Below, one piece after another: positions 25,870-34,646 of a stretch of 42,334 bases of DNA. A program made the translations under genes and the position numbers. The stretch is taken from the NCBI GenBank assembly GCA_019683805.1, contig JADGHQ010000017.1, forward strand, positions 1 through 42,334, written 5' to 3'. Below the pieces are notes generated by a model that ran no database searches, was not told the DNA's origin, and saw nothing but the letters and a program-made list of their open reading frames with translations. How positions within the stretch are numbered: position 1 is the stretch's first letter; each line of letters opens with the position of its first letter. This stretch comes from Thermoleophilaceae bacterium (GTDB lineage Bacteria; Actinomycetota; Thermoleophilia; Solirubrobacterales; Thermoleophilaceae).

Positions 25870-26289
25870 CTAGCCACCCGGCAGGCTCGAGCCCGCGAAC
25901 GCGAAGAACCAGACCCCGAACGCGACGAGCGCGATCGACACGCTCACGATCATCACCCGGTCGAGCATCGTCAGCCTGCGTGTCGAGCCGCGCTCGGCGC
26001 GCATGCTCTTGAGCCACGCCGCGCGCGTCGCGCGCTGCTCGACGTTCCCGGTGAGGCGGGCGTAGGTCAGGTCGAGCCGGCGCAGGCCACGGCCGACGAT
26101 CCACATCGACACCGGGATCCCCACGATCACGAGCAGGTAGGGGCCGAGGCTGGGCGCCGAGCTGTCGGTGAGCAGCGACGCGAGCACGAGCCAGCCGACC
26201 GGCACGCCGATCCACATCAGCACGCTCCCGACCGCCATCGCGGCGATCAGCAGGGCTTGGGCGAGGACGACGTGCGGCCGGCGGGTCAT
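25870..26289 (-). CDS. small membrane protein of unknown function
   Basis: 139 aa. Two hydrophobic stretches occupy the N-terminal half (about residues 9-40 and 50-70: MWIGVPVGWLVLASLL, GPYLLVIVGIPVSMWIVG). A basic cytoplasmic stretch RAAWLKSMRAERGSTRRL follows, then a last helix at about 113-133. I do not recognise the family. ATG 26289 overlaps the aroA stop by 4 nt (ATGA), so it is co-translated with the shikimate pathway genes. Confidence 0.7.
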   Translation of the reverse strand: MTRRPHVVLAQALLIAAMAVGSVLMWIGVPVGWLVLASLLTDSSAPSLGPYLLVIVGIPVSMWIVGRGLRRLDLTYARLTGNVEQRATRAAWLKSMRAERGSTRRLTMLDRVMIVSVSIALVAFGVWFFAFAGSSLPGG

Positions 26290-27584
26290 CGCAGCAGTGT
26301 CGCCAGGTCCGCCTCGAAGCCGGGGTAGGACACGCTCGCCGCCTCCATGCCGATCACCTCGACGCCCTCCCGCGACGCGAGGCCCGCGACCGCTCCGAGC
26401 ATCGCCAGGCGGTGGTCGCCGCGCGCCTCGAAGGCGCCGCCGCGCAGGCCGCCGTCGCCGTGTACCACGAAGCCGTCCTCGGTCGCCTCGATGTCGGCGC
26501 CGAGGCCGCGCAGGCCCTCGACCACGCCGGCGATGCGATCGGACTCCTTGTGGCGCAGCTCCCCGGCGCCGCGCACGATCGTGTCGCCCTCCGCGAAGCA
26601 CCCGAGCAGGCCGACGAGCGGCAGCTCGTCGATCGCGAGCGGCACCTCGTCGGGCTCCACCGTGGTGGCCACGAGCGGGGCCGCGGCGACGTCGAGCTCC
26701 CCGATCGGCTCGCGGTCGGGCAGCGGCGCGTCGGGATCCTCGAGGTCGCCGACGATTACCGCGCCCATCCGCTGCGCGATGCGCACGAAGGCGTTGCGCG
26801 TCCAGTTGAGGTCGAGGTGCTCGATCACGATGCGCGAGCCCGGCACGATGCAGGCGGCCGCGATGTGGAAGGCGGCGGACGAGGGGTCGCCCGGCACCGC
26901 CACCGTGTCGAGCTCGAGCTCGTCGACCTGCGAGACGGCGAGCGAGAGCCCGTCGCGCTCGAACGGCACGCGCGCGCGGCAGAGGATGCGCTCGGTGTGG
27001 TCACGGCTCCGGATCGGCTCGCGCACGCGCGTCGAGCCCTGTGCGAGCAGCCCGGCGATCAACACGCACGACTTCACCTGCGCGCTCGCCACCGGGAGGT
27101 CGTAGTCGATCCCGCGCAGCTCGGCGCCGCGCACGCGCAGCGGAGCGGTGCCGCCGTCGGTCTCCACCTCGGCCCCCATCAGGCGCAGCGGCTCGGCCAC
27201 CCGCCCCATCGGGCGCCGGCGGATCGACTCGTCGCCGGTGAGCGTCCACTCCCCGCCCGGCTGCCCCGCGAGCCAGCCGGGCAGCAGGCGGATGAGCGTG
27301 CCGGCGTTGCCGACGTCGAGCATGCCGCCGCTCACCGCCGCGGGGGTGCGCAGGCCGACCCCGCGGATCACGAGGTCGCCGTCCGGGCGCTCCTCGACCG
27401 CGGCGCCGAGCGCGCGCACGGCGGCGAGCGTCGAGAGCGTGTCGTTCGAGCGCAGGTAGTTCGTCACGGTCACGGGCTCGTCAGCCATCGCGGCGAGCAG
27501 CGCCGCGCGGTGCGAGATCGACTTGTCCGCGGGCGGGACGAGCGTGCCGCGCAGCGGCCCGGATGGCTCGAAGCGGCGGTTCAC
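26286..27584 (-). CDS. aroA: 3-phosphoshikimate 1-carboxyvinyltransferase (EPSP synthase)
   Basis: 432 aa. It joins shikimate-3-phosphate and PEP. Key segments are VPPADKSISHRAALLAAMA (catalytic Lys), the NAGTLIRLLPGWL loop, LVGLLGCFAEGDT and LRHKESDRI. The conserved PEP-loop consensus NAGTxxR is kept, here with Leu-Ile after the Thr. The GTG start at 27584 overlaps the tyrA stop (GTGA). Confidence 0.97.
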   Translation of the reverse strand: MNRRFEPSGPLRGTLVPPADKSISHRAALLAAMADEPVTVTNYLRSNDTLSTLAAVRALGAAVEERPDGDLVIRGVGLRTPAAVSGGMLDVGNAGTLIRLLPGWLAGQPGGEWTLTGDESIRRRPMGRVAEPLRLMGAEVETDGGTAPLRVRGAELRGIDYDLPVASAQVKSCVLIAGLLAQGSTRVREPIRSRDHTERILCRARVPFERDGLSLAVSQVDELELDTVAVPGDPSSAAFHIAAACIVPGSRIVIEHLDLNWTRNAFVRIAQRMGAVIVGDLEDPDAPLPDREPIGELDVAAAPLVATTVEPDEVPLAIDELPLVGLLGCFAEGDTIVRGAGELRHKESDRIAGVVEGLRGLGADIEATEDGFVVHGDGGLRGGAFEARGDHRLAMLGAVAGLASREGVEVIGMEAASVSYPGFEADLATLLR

Positions 27585-28657
27585 GACGCGCGCGTCACCG
27601 GGAACCCGAGCTCGCCGATCAGCTCCTCGGCGCGCGCCGCGGCGTCGTCGCCCGCGATCCAGAGCGCCATCTGCCCGGAGCGCATGTCCGGGGCGGGCGA
27701 GAGCGCCATGTCGACGATGTTCACGCCGGCCTTGCCGAGCGAGAGCGCCACGCTCGCGACGATACCCGGCCTGTTGGGCACGGATATGCGCAGCTCGTGG
27801 ACCGGCCCGCCGGCCAGGTCCGCCTCGAGCAGCCGCCGCCGGTCTGCGCGCGCCGCCTCGTTCCAGGTCTCGATCGCGCCCGCGTCGCGCGCGCGCAGGA
27901 GCTCGGCCACGGCGTGCAGGCGGTCCGCCGCCTCGTCGAGCTGCGCGGCGATCGCCTCGCCGTTCGCGAGGTAGATGTCGGTCCAGATGTCGGGGTTGGC
28001 GCCGGCGACGCGCGTCGCGTCGCGGAAGCTCGGGCCCACGCGCGGGAGCGCCTCGCCCTCACCCGCGAGCGCGCGGGCCGCCTGCGAGACGAGCACGTTC
28101 GCCAGCACGTGCGGCAGGTGGCTGACGGTCGCGAGCAGGCGGTCGTGGGTCGCCGCGTCGATCGCGACGGGCTGCGCGCCAAGGCCGACCACGATCCCGT
28201 GCAGGCGCTCGTAGAGGATCCCCGAGGAGCGCTCCCCCGGCGTGAGGTACCACGAGGCGGCGTCGAAGAGGTCGGCGCGCGCGTGCTCGACGCCCGCCGA
28301 CTCGGCGCCCGCGAGCGGGTGGCCGCCGATGAAGCGCGGGTCGGAGGTCGCGTCGGCCACGACGCCCTTCACCGAGCCGACGTCGGAGACGACGCAGTCC
28401 CCGCCCGCCGCCGCGAGCGCGTCGGCGACCAGCGCGGGGAGCGCTCCCACCGGGGCGCACGCGAAGCAGGCGTCCGCGCCCTCGAGCGCCTCGCCCACCG
28501 AGCCCGCGGCGCGGTCGATCGCGCCGCGCTCGCGCGCCGCGGCGAGGGCGGACTCGCGCGCGTCGTAGCCCACGACCTCGGCGCCGTCTATGCGCTCGCG
28601 CGCGGCGAGCCCGATGGAGCCGCCGATCAGACCGACGCCGAGGACCGCGATTCGCAC
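27581..28657 (-). CDS. tyrA: prephenate dehydrogenase with C-terminal ACT domain
   Basis: About 358 aa. The NAD-binding N-terminus IAVLGVGLIGGSIGLAARER, the active-site segment IGGHPLAGAESAGVEHA and the helical dimerisation domain (THDRLLATVSHLPHVLANVL) define the family. An ACT domain from about residue 285 (VHELRISVPNRPGIVASVAL) suggests allosteric control by an amino acid such as tyrosine. It converts prephenate to 4-hydroxyphenylpyruvate. It starts 17 nt after aroF ends and overlaps aroA by 4 nt. Confidence 0.94.
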   Translation of the reverse strand: MRIAVLGVGLIGGSIGLAARERIDGAEVVGYDARESALAAARERGAIDRAAGSVGEALEGADACFACAPVGALPALVADALAAAGGDCVVSDVGSVKGVVADATSDPRFIGGHPLAGAESAGVEHARADLFDAASWYLTPGERSSGILYERLHGIVVGLGAQPVAIDAATHDRLLATVSHLPHVLANVLVSQAARALAGEGEALPRVGPSFRDATRVAGANPDIWTDIYLANGEAIAAQLDEAADRLHAVAELLRARDAGAIETWNEAARADRRRLLEADLAGGPVHELRISVPNRPGIVASVALSLGKAGVNIVDMALSPAPDMRSGQMALWIAGDDAAARAEELIGELGFPVTRAS

Positions 28658-28674
28658 GGGCGGTGCGTCAGGCC

Positions 28675-29700
28675 CTAGACCCGCGCGAGCTCCTTGCCCG
28701 CGAGCGCCGCGGCCTGCTCGACCTTGCGCACGTAGTCGGCGAACTCCTCGTTGCGCACGGCCTGCGGCCCGTCGCAGATCGCCTTCTCGGGCTGCGGATG
28801 GATCTCGACGATTATCCCGTCCGCGCCGGCGGCGGCGGCCGCCAGCGACATCGGCAGCACCCAGTCGCGCCGCCCGGCGGCGTGGCTCGGGTCGATCACG
28901 ACCGGCAGGTGCGACAGCTCCTTGAGCACCGGCACGGCCAGCAGGTCGAGCGTGAAGCGGTAGGAGGGCTCGAACGTGCGGATGCCGCGCTCGCAGAGGA
29001 GCACCTGCTCGTTGCCCTCCTTGAGCACGTACTCGGCGGCCATCAGGAGCTCCTCGATCGTGGCCGAGAGCCCGCGCTTGAGCAGCACCGGCACCCCGGC
29101 GCGGCCGACCTCGGTCAGCAGCGTGTAGTTCTGCATGTTGCGCGCGCCGAGCTGGATCACGTCGGCCACCTCGAGCACGCGCTCGAGGTCGCGCACGTCC
29201 ATCAGCTCGGTCACCACCGGCAGGCCGGTCTCCTCCTTGGCCTCCTGCAGCAGGCGCAGGCCCGCCTCCCCGAGACCCTGGAAGGAGTAGGGCGAGGTGC
29301 GCGGCTTGTAAGCGCCGCCGCGCAGGAGCTGCGCGCCTGCGTCCTTCACCACGTGCGCGGTCTCGAGCATCACCTCGCGCGACTCGACGGTGCACGGCCC
29401 CGCGATCATCATGAAGTGCTGCCCGCCGATCTTGCGCCCGTCGATCTCGACGACGGTGCGCTCGCCCTTCTTGAACTGCGCGGAGGCGAGCTTGTAGGGC
29501 TTGAGGATCGGGACCATGTGATCGACCCCGGGGAAGCCCTCGATGCCGAGGTTGGCGACGTGCTCCCGGTCCCCGATCGCGCCGATCACGGTGACGAGCT
29601 CGCCCCTGGACACGTGGGCGCGCGCGCCGACCGACTCGACGCGGTCCACCACGGCCTGGATCTGGTCGTCGGAGGCCCCCTCTTTCATCACGATCATCAT
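28675..29700 (-). CDS. aroF: 3-deoxy-7-phosphoheptulonate synthase, type I-beta with regulatory domain
   Basis: About 341 aa. This is the entry enzyme of the shikimate pathway (PEP plus erythrose-4-phosphate). An N-terminal ferredoxin-like regulatory domain of about 70 residues ([20 protein letters not shown]) precedes the barrel with [37 protein letters not shown] and [18 protein letters not shown]. Similar enzymes, such as that of Thermotoga, are inhibited by tyrosine or phenylalanine through the added domain. ATG 29700 is the family start; AAAGG lies about 12 nt upstream. The 137 nt before it hold the inverted repeats described at 29757-29839. Confidence 0.96.
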   Translation of the reverse strand: MMIVMKEGASDDQIQAVVDRVESVGARAHVSRGELVTVIGAIGDREHVANLGIEGFPGVDHMVPILKPYKLASAQFKKGERTVVEIDGRKIGGQHFMMIAGPCTVESREVMLETAHVVKDAGAQLLRGGAYKPRTSPYSFQGLGEAGLRLLQEAKEETGLPVVTELMDVRDLERVLEVADVIQLGARNMQNYTLLTEVGRAGVPVLLKRGLSATIEELLMAAEYVLKEGNEQVLLCERGIRTFEPSYRFTLDLLAVPVLKELSHLPVVIDPSHAAGRRDWVLPMSLAAAAAGADGIIVEIHPQPEKAICDGPQAVRNEEFADYVRKVEQAAALAGKELARV

Positions 29701-29756
29701 TGGAACTACTGACCTTTCGAGTTCTCGCTGGCGAATCCTACGGACGGGCGCGAGGC

Positions 29757-29839
29757 GGTCTGGCAAGACCTGTGGGACAGGCGTCCGGCGGTGCAGCTGC
29801 GCCGGGACTGCGCGCTCTGGCGAGCGGGGCCGGACGCCT
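29757..29839 (-). promoter_or_regulatory. candidate attenuator: three mutually overlapping hairpins before aroF
   Basis: On the minus strand, stem A pairs AGGCGTCCGGC (29839-29829) with GCCGGACGCCT (29789-29779), 11 bp exact. Hairpin B is CCTGT-CCC-ACAGG (29781-29769), sharing bases with A. Hairpin C is GGTCT-TGCC-AGACC (29770-29757), sharing bases with B. Stem A begins inside the stop codon of the small ORF. In addition, GCTGGCGA around Trp29 of that ORF can pair with TCGCCAGC at 29734-29727, close to the aroF start, or, over 7 bp, with TCGCCAG at 29823-29817. No T-run follows, so control at translation initiation or by Rho is more likely than intrinsic termination. Confidence 0.5.
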
Positions 29840-29936
29840 AGCTAAATCGCCAGCCCCGGTAGGAGAACGACACGCCGCGGCCAGCGATCTTGCCGCCGTA
29901 CCGCCACTGGAAGAAGGTGCCGCTCCCGTGAAGCAT
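29838..29936 (-). CDS. aromatic-rich leader peptide upstream of aroF (32 aa)
   Basis: A 32-residue ORF beginning MLHGSGTFFQWRYGG and ending SFSYRGWRFS. Eight of its 32 residues are aromatic (4 Phe, 2 Trp, 2 Tyr), against a few percent expected. About 88% of its codons end in G or C, as in real genes here. It starts 14 nt after the aminotransferase stop, has an AAGAG-like ribosome-binding site, and has TACAAA 8 nt upstream, like the -10 boxes of leaderless genes nearby. Its position just before the first enzyme of aromatic synthesis, followed by competing hairpins, suggests a leader peptide that senses charged aromatic tRNAs. A small functional protein is the alternative. Confidence 0.55.
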   Translation of the reverse strand: MLHGSGTFFQWRYGGKIAGRGVSFSYRGWRFS

Positions 29937-29944
29937 CGGGACTC

Positions 29945-29950
29945 TTTGTA
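29945..29950 (-). promoter_or_regulatory. candidate -10 box (TACAAA) of the leader-aroF unit
   Basis: TACAAA directly follows the TGA of the aminotransferase gene and stands 8 nt before the leader ATG at 29936. It lacks the final T of the TANNNT pattern. Confidence 0.35.
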
Positions 29951-31042
29951 TCAGGTCGCGGGCGCTTCCGCCAGCGCCTCGTCGAGCGCGCGCAGGAAGC
30001 GGTCGTTCTCGGCGCGCGTGCCGTAGGTGACGCGGATGTGGCCCTCGGAGCCGAGCGCGGAGCCCGCCCGCACGATCACGCCGCGCGTGCCGAGGCCGCG
30101 CATCACCTCCCGCTCGTCCCTGCCGCCCAGGTCCACCCAGGAGAAGTTCGCCTGGCTGTCGGTTGTCGCGACGCCGCGCGCCGCGAGCTCCTCCTCCACG
30201 TACAGCCGCTCGATCGCCGTGCGCTCGACGCGCGTGGCCACCTCGTCCTGGTGCAGGAGAGCCTCGGCCGCGGCGGCCTGCGCGAGCGTGTTGACGCTGA
30301 ACGGCTGGCGCACGAGGTCGACCCCGCGGCGGAACTCGGCGTTGCCCGCGAGTGCGTAGCCCGCGCGCAGCCCGCAGAGGCCGTAGACCTTGCTGAAGGT
30401 GCGCAGCAGCACGAGGTTCGGGTGCCTCTCGAGCAGCGGCAGCGACTCGTCCGGGTCCTGGAGCGTCGAGAACTCGACGTAGGCCTCGTCGAGGATCACG
30501 CAGACGTGGCGCGGGAGGCTGGCGACGAAGTCGTCGATCCGGCCGATCGGGAGCGCTGTCGCGGTCGGGTTGTTGGGGTTGCAGACGAGCACGATGCGCG
30601 TCGCGGCCGTCACCTCGCGCGCCATCGCCTCGAGGTCGTGCTCCTGGCGCTCGTTCAGGGGCACCTCGATCGCGCGCGCGCCGGTGAGCGCGGCGAGCGT
30701 CGGGTACATCGAGAAGGCGGGCCAGGCGTAGACGATCTCGGCGCCGGGCTCGAGCATCGCCTGGGCGGCCGCGAGCAGGATCTCGCACGAGCCGTTGCCG
30801 ACCGACACGTGCGCGGCCGGGACCTCGAAGCGCTCCGCGAGGCGGGAGCGCAGCAGGCTCGCGCTCGGGTCGGGGTAGCGGTTGAGCGTGTGCGCCTGGC
30901 GCTCGATCGCCTCGAGCACCTGCGGGTGGGGCGCGAAGGGCGACTCGTTCGAGGCGAGCTTGACGAGCTCGCCGCCGAGCTCGTAGGTGTCCGCCGCGGG
31001 GTACTCGGGGATCGCGCGGACGCGCGCGTTGAACTCGATCAC
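29951..31042 (-). CDS. HisC-family aminotransferase, probably aromatic amino acid aminotransferase
   Basis: 363 aa, fold-type I. ASNESPFAPHPQVLEAI, VGNGSCEILL, NPNNPTATALP, ILDEAYVEF and the PLP lysine in RTFSKVYGLCGLRAGYA (about Lys218) are typical of histidinol-phosphate aminotransferases. The family also contains enzymes that transaminate phenylpyruvate and 4-hydroxyphenylpyruvate. Because it overlaps chorismate mutase by 4 nt and precedes aroF, tyrA and aroA, with no other his gene in view, an aromatic role is more likely here, but dual use cannot be excluded. Confidence 0.9.
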   Translation of the reverse strand: MIEFNARVRAIPEYPAADTYELGGELVKLASNESPFAPHPQVLEAIERQAHTLNRYPDPSASLLRSRLAERFEVPAAHVSVGNGSCEILLAAAQAMLEPGAEIVYAWPAFSMYPTLAALTGARAIEVPLNERQEHDLEAMAREVTAATRIVLVCNPNNPTATALPIGRIDDFVASLPRHVCVILDEAYVEFSTLQDPDESLPLLERHPNLVLLRTFSKVYGLCGLRAGYALAGNAEFRRGVDLVRQPFSVNTLAQAAAAEALLHQDEVATRVERTAIERLYVEEELAARGVATTDSQANFSWVDLGGRDEREVMRGLGTRGVIVRAGSALGSEGHIRVTYGTRAENDRFLRALDEALAEAPAT

Positions 31043-31404
31043 TGCGCCCCCTGGAGGTCCGCGCGCAGCGCGACGGCGTCGCGCAGGTAGACGTGCCGCG
31101 CCTCGGTGTCCGGGTCCGCGTAGCAGTGGAGCAGCATCCGGATCACCCGCGGGAGGGCGCCCGGCACGTCGATCTCGCGGGCGCAGAGCAGCGGCACGCT
31201 GTTGAGCCCGATGCGGCGCGCGGCGACGGCCGGGAACTCGGCGTTCAGGTCGCTCGTGCAGGTGAAGATGCAGCTCACCATGTCCTCGATGCGGAGGCTG
31301 TTGCGAGCGATCACCTCGCGCACGAGCTCCTCGGTGGCCTCGAGGATCGCCTCGGCATCGTTCTCGTCGACGGTGGTTGCGCCGCGCAGGGCTCGGAGCT
31401 TCAT
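31039..31404 (-). CDS. aroH: monofunctional chorismate mutase, AroH class
   Basis: 121 aa. It matches the trimeric Bacillus-type AroH family rather than the all-helical AroQ family common in Actinomycetota: LRALRGATTVDENDAEAI, RIEDMVSCIFTCTSDLNAEFPA and GALPRVIRMLLH. The conserved Arg residues of the active site are in RALRGA and PRVIR. It converts chorismate to prephenate. ATG 31404 has no Shine-Dalgarno sequence; a TAGGGT at 31442-31447 is a possible -10. Its stop overlaps the aminotransferase start (ATGA), making it the first gene of the aromatic operon. Confidence 0.94.
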   Translation of the reverse strand: MKLRALRGATTVDENDAEAILEATEELVREVIARNSLRIEDMVSCIFTCTSDLNAEFPAVAARRIGLNSVPLLCAREIDVPGALPRVIRMLLHCYADPDTEARHVYLRDAVALRADLQGAQ

Positions 31405-31463
31405 ACGGGCGCGGATTGTTCCAGAGCGCGCCGCGGCCGCCACCCTAGCGCGCCGCCCGCTCA

Positions 31464-32162
31464 TCAGCCGCGCGCGGCCTTGCGCAGCCGCTCGACCTCC
31501 GCGGACGTGAGCCGGCGCGCCCTGCCGCGGCCGAGCCCGTCGAGGCGCAGCGGGCCGAAGGCGACGCGCTCGAGCTCGACCACGCGGTGCCCGACCGCCT
31601 CGCACATGCGCCTGACCTGCCGCTTGCGCCCCTCGGCGATGCGGAGCTCGAGCACGCCCGGCTCGAGCTGGCGCACGCGTGCGGGCGAGGTGCGGCCATC
31701 GTCGAGCTCGACGCCCTCGCGCAGCGCGCGCAGCGCGCGCTCGGGCACCGGCGCGGGCGCCACCCTCGCGCGGTAGGTCTTCTCGACCCCGTAGCGGGGG
31801 TGCGTGAGCCGGTTCGCGAGCTCGCCGTCGTTGGTGAGCAGGATCAGCCCGGTGGTGTCCGCGTCGAGCCGCCCGACCGGGTAGAGCCGGCGCTCGGAGC
31901 GCACGAGCGAGGTGACGATCGGGCGCCCGTGGGTGTCGCGCGCGGTCGAGACGACGCCCGGCGGCTTGTTCACCATCCAGACCTCGCGCGCCTCGAGCGC
32001 GACGGGGCTCCCGTCGACGGCCACCCGGCTCGAGTCGTCCACGTCGCGCGCCGGGTGGGTGACCACCTCCCCGTCAACGCTCACGCGCCCGGCCGCGATC
32101 AGCCGCTCGGCCGCGCGCCGCGACGCCACGCCCGCGTGCGCCAGGTACTTCGCAAGCCTCAT
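31464..32162 (-). CDS. rluB: rRNA pseudouridine synthase, RsuA/RluB family
   Basis: 232 aa. An N-terminal S4 RNA-binding domain (MRLAKYLAHAGVASRRAAERL) is joined to the synthase domain with the catalytic Asp in YPVGRLDADTTGLILLTNDGELA. Conserved EKTYRARV and EGRKRQVRRMCEAVGH follow. RluB modifies 23S rRNA and RsuA modifies 16S; the symbol is the likelier of the two given its usual placement near scpAB and cmk-der genes. ATG 32162 is supported by TAGCGT 7 nt upstream. It is transcribed divergently from the LLM gene. Confidence 0.92.
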   Translation of the reverse strand: MRLAKYLAHAGVASRRAAERLIAAGRVSVDGEVVTHPARDVDDSSRVAVDGSPVALEAREVWMVNKPPGVVSTARDTHGRPIVTSLVRSERRLYPVGRLDADTTGLILLTNDGELANRLTHPRYGVEKTYRARVAPAPVPERALRALREGVELDDGRTSPARVRQLEPGVLELRIAEGRKRQVRRMCEAVGHRVVELERVAFGPLRLDGLGRGRARRLTSAEVERLRKAARG

Positions 32163-32169
32163 GCCGATC

Positions 32170-32175
32170 ACGCTA
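32170..32175 (-). promoter_or_regulatory. -10 box (TAGCGT) of rluB
   Basis: TAGCGT, 7 nt, then ATG 32162. It lies back to back with the -10 of the divergent LLM gene. Confidence 0.5.
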
Positions 32176-32184
32176 GCCACTGGC

Positions 32185-32190
32185 TAGGGT
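32185..32190 (+). promoter_or_regulatory. -10 box (TAGGGT) of the LLM oxidoreductase gene
   Basis: TAGGGT, 6 nt, then GTG 32197, in a divergent gap of only 34 bp; leaderless spacing. Confidence 0.5.
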
Positions 32191-32196
32191 GACCGC

Positions 32197-33018
32197 GTGC
32201 GCTTCGCCGTCGGCATCCCCAACGCAGGCGAGTTCGGCGACCCGGCCGTGATCGCCGAGCTCGGCCGCGAGGCCGAGGCGGCCGGCTGGGACGGCGTGTT
32301 CGTGTGGGACCACCTCGCGCGGCGCGAGGGCGTGTGGCCGTGCGCGGACCCGTGGGTGGCGCTCGCCGCGCTCGCCGCCACCACCGAGCGCGTGAAGCTG
32401 GGCGTGATGGTCACGCCGCTCTCGCGCCGGCGCCCGCAGGTGGTGGCGCGCCAGTGCCAGTCGCTCCAGCAGCTCTCCGGCGGGCGCTTCGTGTTCGGCG
32501 CCGGCCTCGGCTCGGCACCCGAGGTGGAGTTCATCCCGTTCGGCGACGAGGGCGACGCGCGCGTGCGCGCCGAGCTGCTCGACGAGGGGCTCGAGGTGCT
32601 GCGCGGGCTCTGGAGCGGCGAGCCGTTCTCGTTCGCGGGCAGGCACCTGCGCGTGGAGGGCGCCCAGTTCGTGCCGCGCGTCGAGATCCCGATCTGGATC
32701 GCCGGGCGCTGGCCCGCGAGGCGCCCGTTCCGGCGCGCGGCCCGCTTCGACGGTGTCTTCCCGCTGCACGACGAAGCCGGGCCGGTCGAGCCGATGTCGC
32801 CCGAGCAGCTTGCCGAGATCGTGGACTACGTGCGCGCGCACCGCGCCGATCCCGAGGCGCCGTTCGACGTGGTGATCGAGGGCGCCAGCGAGCCGGGGCA
32901 GGACGTCTCGGCCTGGGGCGAGGCGGGGCTCACCTGGTGGAACGAGCGCCTGAGCTGGCACCGCGGGCCGCTTTCGGAGGCGCGCGAGCGCCTGCGCGCG
33001 GGGCCGCCGCGCGCCTGA
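32197..33018 (+). CDS. LLM-class flavin/F420-dependent oxidoreductase
   Basis: 273 aa, luciferase-like TIM barrel. FAVGIPNAGEFGDPAVIAEL, WDGVFVWDHLARREG, the TTERVKLGVMVTPLSRRRPQ strand and LSGGRFVFGAGLGS are typical of the family. In Actinomycetota many of these use coenzyme F420, others FMN; the sequence does not decide. The substrate is unknown. The GTG start is set by the family N-terminus and the TAGGGT box. It is followed by rlmN on the same strand after 40 bp, without evidence of a functional link. Confidence 0.88.
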   Translation: MRFAVGIPNAGEFGDPAVIAELGREAEAAGWDGVFVWDHLARREGVWPCADPWVALAALAATTERVKLGVMVTPLSRRRPQVVARQCQSLQQLSGGRFVFGAGLGSAPEVEFIPFGDEGDARVRAELLDEGLEVLRGLWSGEPFSFAGRHLRVEGAQFVPRVEIPIWIAGRWPARRPFRRAARFDGVFPLHDEAGPVEPMSPEQLAEIVDYVRAHRADPEAPFDVVIEGASEPGQDVSAWGEAGLTWWNERLSWHRGPLSEARERLRAGPPRA

Positions 33019-33058
33019 GCAGCGCCAGCGCTCGCGGGCCGCTGCCACACTTGGCGGC

Positions 33059-34048
<990 letters not shown>

Positions 34049-34073
34049 CCCGCATCGAGCGCGGCGGAGGGGC

Positions 34074-34646
34074 CTAGGCGTTCGCGCGCTGCTCGCCGGC
34101 CCTCAGAAGGCGCTCGCGCAGCTCGCCCTCCTCCTCGGGGGTCGGGTCGAACGCGGAGACGTCGGGGAGCTCGTCCAGGCCGCGCAGCCCGAACAGCCGC
34201 TCAAAGAGCTCGGTCGTCCGGTACATCACCGCGCCGAACTGGGAGCGCCCGGCCTCCTCGATCAGCCCGCGCTCGATCAGCGTGCCCACCGCCGACTCGG
34301 ACGCCACGCCGCGGATGCGCGCGATCTCGGGCCGCGAGACCGGCTGCAGGTAGGCGACGATCGCGAGGCACTCCGCCTGCGCCTGGGTGAGCGGCGCGGT
34401 TCGCGGGCGGGCGAGCAGGCGGCGCGCGGCGCGCTCCGCCACGGGGTCGGTCGCGAGCGTGAAGCCGCCCGCCACCTCGCGCAGCACCACTCCGCGCCAG
34501 CCCTCGGCGTAGTGCTCCCGCAGGCGGGCGAGCGCCTCGACGATCTCGCCCTCGCCCACCTCGCACGCGTCCGCGAGCCGCTCGACCGAGACGGGCTCGG
34601 GCGACAGGAACAGCAGCGCCTCGACGATGCGGGCGAGCTCGGTCAC
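34074..34646 (-). CDS. scpB: segregation and condensation protein B
   Basis: 190 aa with two winged-helix domains: LARIVEALLFLSPEPVSVERLAD at the N-terminus, then LTQAQAECLAIVAYLQPVSRPEIARIRG and the second wing RGLIEEAGRSQFGAVMYRTTELFERLFG. ScpB is the kite subunit of the SMC condensin complex. The GTG start at 34646 overlaps the scpA stop by 4 nt. Confidence 0.95.
   Translation of the reverse strand: MTELARIVEALLFLSPEPVSVERLADACEVGEGEIVEALARLREHYAEGWRGVVLREVAGGFTLATDPVAERAARRLLARPRTAPLTQAQAECLAIVAYLQPVSRPEIARIRGVASESAVGTLIERGLIEEAGRSQFGAVMYRTTELFERLFGLRGLDELPDVSAFDPTPEEEGELRERLLRAGEQRANA

Noticed and set aside
29838-29950. T-box riboswitch before aroF
   Set aside because: No T-box core sequence or specifier-loop architecture was found; a leader-peptide mechanism fits better.
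32173-32187. CTAGCCACTGGCTAG as a repressor operator
   Set aside because: Its arms are the two divergent -10 boxes themselves; symmetry is explained without a regulator.
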